From contig CAMHDB010000115.1 in NCBI GenBank assembly GCA_946183715.1, positions 1 through 6,289 on the forward strand: a stretch of DNA of 6,289 bases, given 5' to 3'. The translations under genes were made by a program, and so were the position numbers. Below the pieces are notes generated by a model. The model did no database searches. It had not been told where the DNA came from and saw only the letters and a list, made by a program, of their open reading frames with translations. Shown here in pieces: positions 4,155 to 6,289 of the stretch. Origin of the DNA: an uncultured Oscillibacter sp. GTDB taxonomy: Bacteria > Bacillota > Clostridia > Oscillospirales > Oscillospiraceae. Numbering within the stretch: the stretch's first letter is position 1; each line of letters begins with the position of its first letter.

Positions 4155-5606
4155 ATGAAAACGGGAAAACGCTGGCTATGCTTTCTGGCCGTATGCGCGG
4201 CGCTGTGCGTCCCGGCGCTGGCGTCGGAAACCGGCCCCTGCACCATCCACGGCGTGACGCCGCAGGGAAAGTTTACGGTTACGTTCAGCGCCGTGCGCGT
4301 CAGCGAGGCCACGGTGACAGTCTTCGACCCCTTCGGCGGGGAGGGCGCTTCCCTGCACAGTACGACACTCCCCGTCACCCTGCTGACGCCCGTCCCCGGC
4401 TGTAAGGCCGCCATCCCGCAGGCCACCGAATTTATCGAAAACGAGCCGTGTATCCCCGCGCTGTCCGCGAACGGAAACCTGTGGCGCGGCTTCGCGTTCC
4501 CCACGGACACCGCCCGCGCCCGTAACCTCAGACTGACGCCCGGCAGCATGGACGACTGGGAGGACGACCGGGGCCTCTTCATCGATGCGAAACCTTCGAC
4601 GACTGGCGGAGAGTGGGGAGAGGAAGTCTACCTGTTTCTGAAAAACCCCGTGGCGAATCCCGCGCGGAACGCGCAGAGCGGCTACAGTACCCTGTTGATA
4701 GAAAGCGGCAGCGTCGCGGGCGCGAACTGCGTTTTAGCTTTCGAGAGCGTGAAAACGGAGGCGCAAAGCGTCCTGTGCCGCGCCGACGGGAGCGACTACG
4801 CCGAACGGGAAATGACGGTTGTCAAAGTCAGGCCGGGCAGCCGGACGTATATCTACGGCGGCAATATGAACGGGGCAGACTGGGGCGGAGACCTCTACGT
4901 GGAACGCGGCGACGCCGACGGCGGCAACCGTTATACGTTCCGGGAGGGCGGCGCGTGGGCGACGCTGTTCGCGGACGTTCTCGCCGCGCAAAGCCCGGGC
5001 GGGGCGTTTTGTAACGTCTACCAGTCGCAAAGCAACTGCTGGACGCTCGGCGGCAACCATGACTATTTAATACAGCTCGACACCGAATCGGGCTTTGAGG
5101 ATGTCGGCGCGTCGGCCTACTTCGCCTGTCCGGTCGTGTGGGCGGTCAGCGGCGGCGTGACGAACGGCGTCTCGGCGTCGTCTTTCGCCCCGCACAATAC
5201 CTGTACCCGCGCGCAGATTCTGACGTTTATCTGGCGCTACAGCGGCTCCCCCGAACCGACGGTTTCCAACCCCTTCAAGGATGTTCTCCCCGACAGCTAC
5301 TATTACAAGCCGGCGCTCTGGGCACACGAACAGGGCATGATTACCGGGCGGGAGTTCCAGCCCGCCACGCTCTGCACGCGCGCGGCGGCGGTACGCTACC
5401 TGTGGATTCTCGCCGGACGCCCGTCGGTCGGGGAGGGTAAGACGTTCTCGGACGTTTCGCCGGGGGCGGAGTACGCGCAGGCCGTCTCCTACGCGGCGGA
5501 GCGCGGTATCACGGCGGGCACCAGCGAGACGGAGTTCTCCCCGGACAGTACCTGCACCCGTGCGCAGATTGTGACGTTCCTCTACCGCTACCACGCCTTC
5601 GGCTAA
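4155..5606 (+). CDS. Secreted S-layer-homology (SLH) domain protein
   Basis: This is a 483-residue exported protein anchored to the cell wall through SLH domains, which bind secondary cell-wall polysaccharide. A signal peptide (MKTGKRW, hydrophobic core at 8-22) ends in ALA with probable cleavage after Ala23. Three SLH domains lie at about 314-363, 374-422 and 431-480, each opening with FxDV. The first and third carry CTRAQ(I/V)xTF, the variant of the TRAE ligand-binding motif. The second reads CTRAAAVRY and has lost the last motif residue, so it may bind weakly. The remaining ectodomain (about 24-312) matches no family I know. It looks beta-rich, with Gly/Asp segments (GNMNGADWGGDLYVERGDAD) and seven cysteines at about 29, 83, 99, 192, 208, 286 and 295. 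It is not called a structural S-layer protein, since it is short and the neighbours do not show that. ATG 4149 is a less likely start. Confidence 0.9.
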   Translation: MKTGKRWLCFLAVCAALCVPALASETGPCTIHGVTPQGKFTVTFSAVRVSEATVTVFDPFGGEGASLHSTTLPVTLLTPVPGCKAAIPQATEFIENEPCIPALSANGNLWRGFAFPTDTARARNLRLTPGSMDDWEDDRGLFIDAKPSTTGGEWGEEVYLFLKNPVANPARNAQSGYSTLLIESGSVAGANCVLAFESVKTEAQSVLCRADGSDYAEREMTVVKVRPGSRTYIYGGNMNGADWGGDLYVERGDADGGNRYTFREGGAWATLFADVLAAQSPGGAFCNVYQSQSNCWTLGGNHDYLIQLDTESGFEDVGASAYFACPVVWAVSGGVTNGVSASSFAPHNTCTRAQILTFIWRYSGSPEPTVSNPFKDVLPDSYYYKPALWAHEQGMITGREFQPATLCTRAAAVRYLWILAGRPSVGEGKTFSDVSPGAEYAQAVSYAAERGITAGTSETEFSPDSTCTRAQIVTFLYRYHAFG

Positions 5607-5615
5607 CGACAACAG

Positions 5616-5642
5616 GGACGGCTTCCTGTACGGAAGCCGTCC
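5616..5642. terminator. Shared terminator between the convergent SLH and GH25 genes
   Basis: An 11-bp perfect stem, GGACGGCTTCC and GGAAGCCGTCC, has a 5-base loop. It lies 9 bases after the SLH-protein stop and 6 bases from the stop of the lysozyme gene on the other strand. Its T-tract on the plus strand is weak (GCGCTTTC) and absent on the minus strand. The position between two convergent stops still makes a terminator or 3' barrier for both genes the likely role. Confidence 0.7.
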
Positions 5643-5648
5643 GCGCTT

Positions 5649-6289
5649 TCAGTATTTCGGGCGGAACCATAGGTTCCCGTCCACCTTCTTCCCCACGCCG
5701 TCGACCTCGCAACGCTTGCTGAATTGCCAGATGACCATATGGGGGTAGAATCTGCCGCTGGATACCCCGTCGCTTTTCGACAGATACCACGGATACCAGA
5801 GGCGATAGGCGGAGAGCGTGTCCCAGTCGTAACGCAGGTCAGCGATTTCGTGACTGGTGTAAATCATGGGCGTATATCCGGCCTCCTCAATCCGCTGACA
5901 GAACGCCAGCGCGCACTCGGTGGCCACGTCTCCGGATACGCGGTATGTGCGGTAGGTGCGGTTCTCGACTTCCCAGTCGTAGCACACGGGGCCGTCGATG
6001 GGGTGCTCGCGCAGACAGGCGATAACCAACTCGGCCTCGTCCAAGGCCTCCTCCACGGTCACGGCCTGCGAAAAGACGTAGACGCCCGTTTGCAGTCCGG
6101 CCTCCATGGCCCCGTCGATGTTCTGCCCGAAAAAGTTGTCAATCCACAGCGCGCCCTCGCTGGTGCCGCGGATGGCCACGCGGATGATTGCGAACTCCAC
6201 GCCGTCCGCCTTGGCCGCCTCCCAGTCGATTTTGTGGTCGCGGCGGTCCTCCGTCTGGTAGGCGGAGATGTCAATGCCAAAGCGCACGT
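5649..6289 (-). CDS. Glycoside hydrolase family 25 lysozyme (5' end at window edge)
   Basis: GH25 enzymes (Cellosyl/Chalaropsis type) cut the MurNAc-GlcNAc beta-1,4 bond of peptidoglycan. Counting from the GTG at 6285-6287, 212 residues are visible. The fold begins with GIDISAYQ (4-11), containing the active-site Asp6. IDWEAAKADGVEFAIIRV follows at 20-37, then GVYVFSQA at 68-75. The catalytic DxE motif is at 104-106 (YDWEVEN), giving Asp104 and Glu106. The C-terminal block has IWQFS and VDGN. All the key residues are present. The frame stays open to the right edge and the ribosome binding site cannot be seen, so the GTG may be the true start or the protein may extend beyond the window with a signal peptide or another domain. 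No wall-binding repeat follows the catalytic domain. It is convergent with the SLH gene. A housekeeping autolysin or a prophage endolysin are both possible; no phage genes are in view. Confidence 0.9.
   Translation of the reverse strand, partial: VRFGIDISAYQTEDRRDHKIDWEAAKADGVEFAIIRVAIRGTSEGALWIDNFFGQNIDGAMEAGLQTGVYVFSQAVTVEEALDEAELVIACLREHPIDGPVCYDWEVENRTYRTYRVSGDVATECALAFCQRIEEAGYTPMIYTSHEIADLRYDWDTLSAYRLWYPWYLSKSDGVSSGRFYPHMVIWQFSKRCEVDGVGKKVDGNLWFRPKY

Noticed and set aside
1..6289. tRNA, rRNA, insertion sequence, CRISPR or prophage cassette
   Set aside because: I found no cloverleaf, conserved rRNA segment, transposase or recombinase motif, repeat array or phage structural gene on either strand; the GH25 gene alone is not evidence of a prophage.

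Overview
The window is a chromosomal segment of a bacterium, most likely a GC-rich Firmicute of class Clostridia and probably of the Oscillospiraceae type. Four observations support this (inference; no database search was possible). An HPr carries both His15 and the regulatory Ser46, which is the low-GC Gram-positive type of PTS regulation. A surface protein has three SLH domains with the CTRAQ(I/V) signature common in that group. Strong AGGAG-type ribosome binding sites precede nearly every gene. There is also a CdaR/PucR-type regulator and a stand-alone GH25 lysozyme. Coding regions look GC-rich, while promoter regions are clearly AT-rich.

Layout, left to right. Positions 1-315 hold no convincing gene, only a strong hairpin downstream of ptsH. 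Then come ptsH (HPr, minus strand, 316-579) with its own promoter, and a small lipoprotein (plus, 883-1185) closed by a hairpin terminator. trmO (tRNA m6t6A37 methyltransferase, plus, 1272-1964) follows, with a near-consensus promoter and its own terminator. A CdaR-family transcription regulator (minus, 2029-3120) has a good sigma-A promoter and, just upstream of it, an 11-bp perfect inverted repeat. rsuA (16S rRNA pseudouridine synthase, minus, 3320-4039) is divergent from a secreted protein with three C-terminal SLH domains (plus, 4155-5606). Finally a GH25 lysozyme (minus, from 5649 to the right edge) converges on the SLH gene and shares an 11-bp stem terminator with it.

Almost every gene appears to be its own transcription unit, and strands alternate, so this is not one operon or pathway. 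Two loose themes are visible: RNA modification (trmO, rsuA) and the cell envelope (lipoprotein, SLH protein, GH25 lysozyme). HPr and the CdaR-type regulator are stand-alone regulators of carbon metabolism with no substrate genes beside them. For ptsH, trmO, cdaR-like and the SLH gene, the Shine-Dalgarno sequence shows that the longest open frame overshoots. The true start is an internal ATG in each case, and the coordinates given here use it.

I found no convincing new multi-gene system. The items most worth a second look are the uncharacterised cysteine-bearing ectodomain of the SLH protein, the operator-like inverted repeat in front of the CdaR-type gene, the orphan small lipoprotein, and the promoter of trmO, which predicts a transcript that starts almost on its ribosome binding site.
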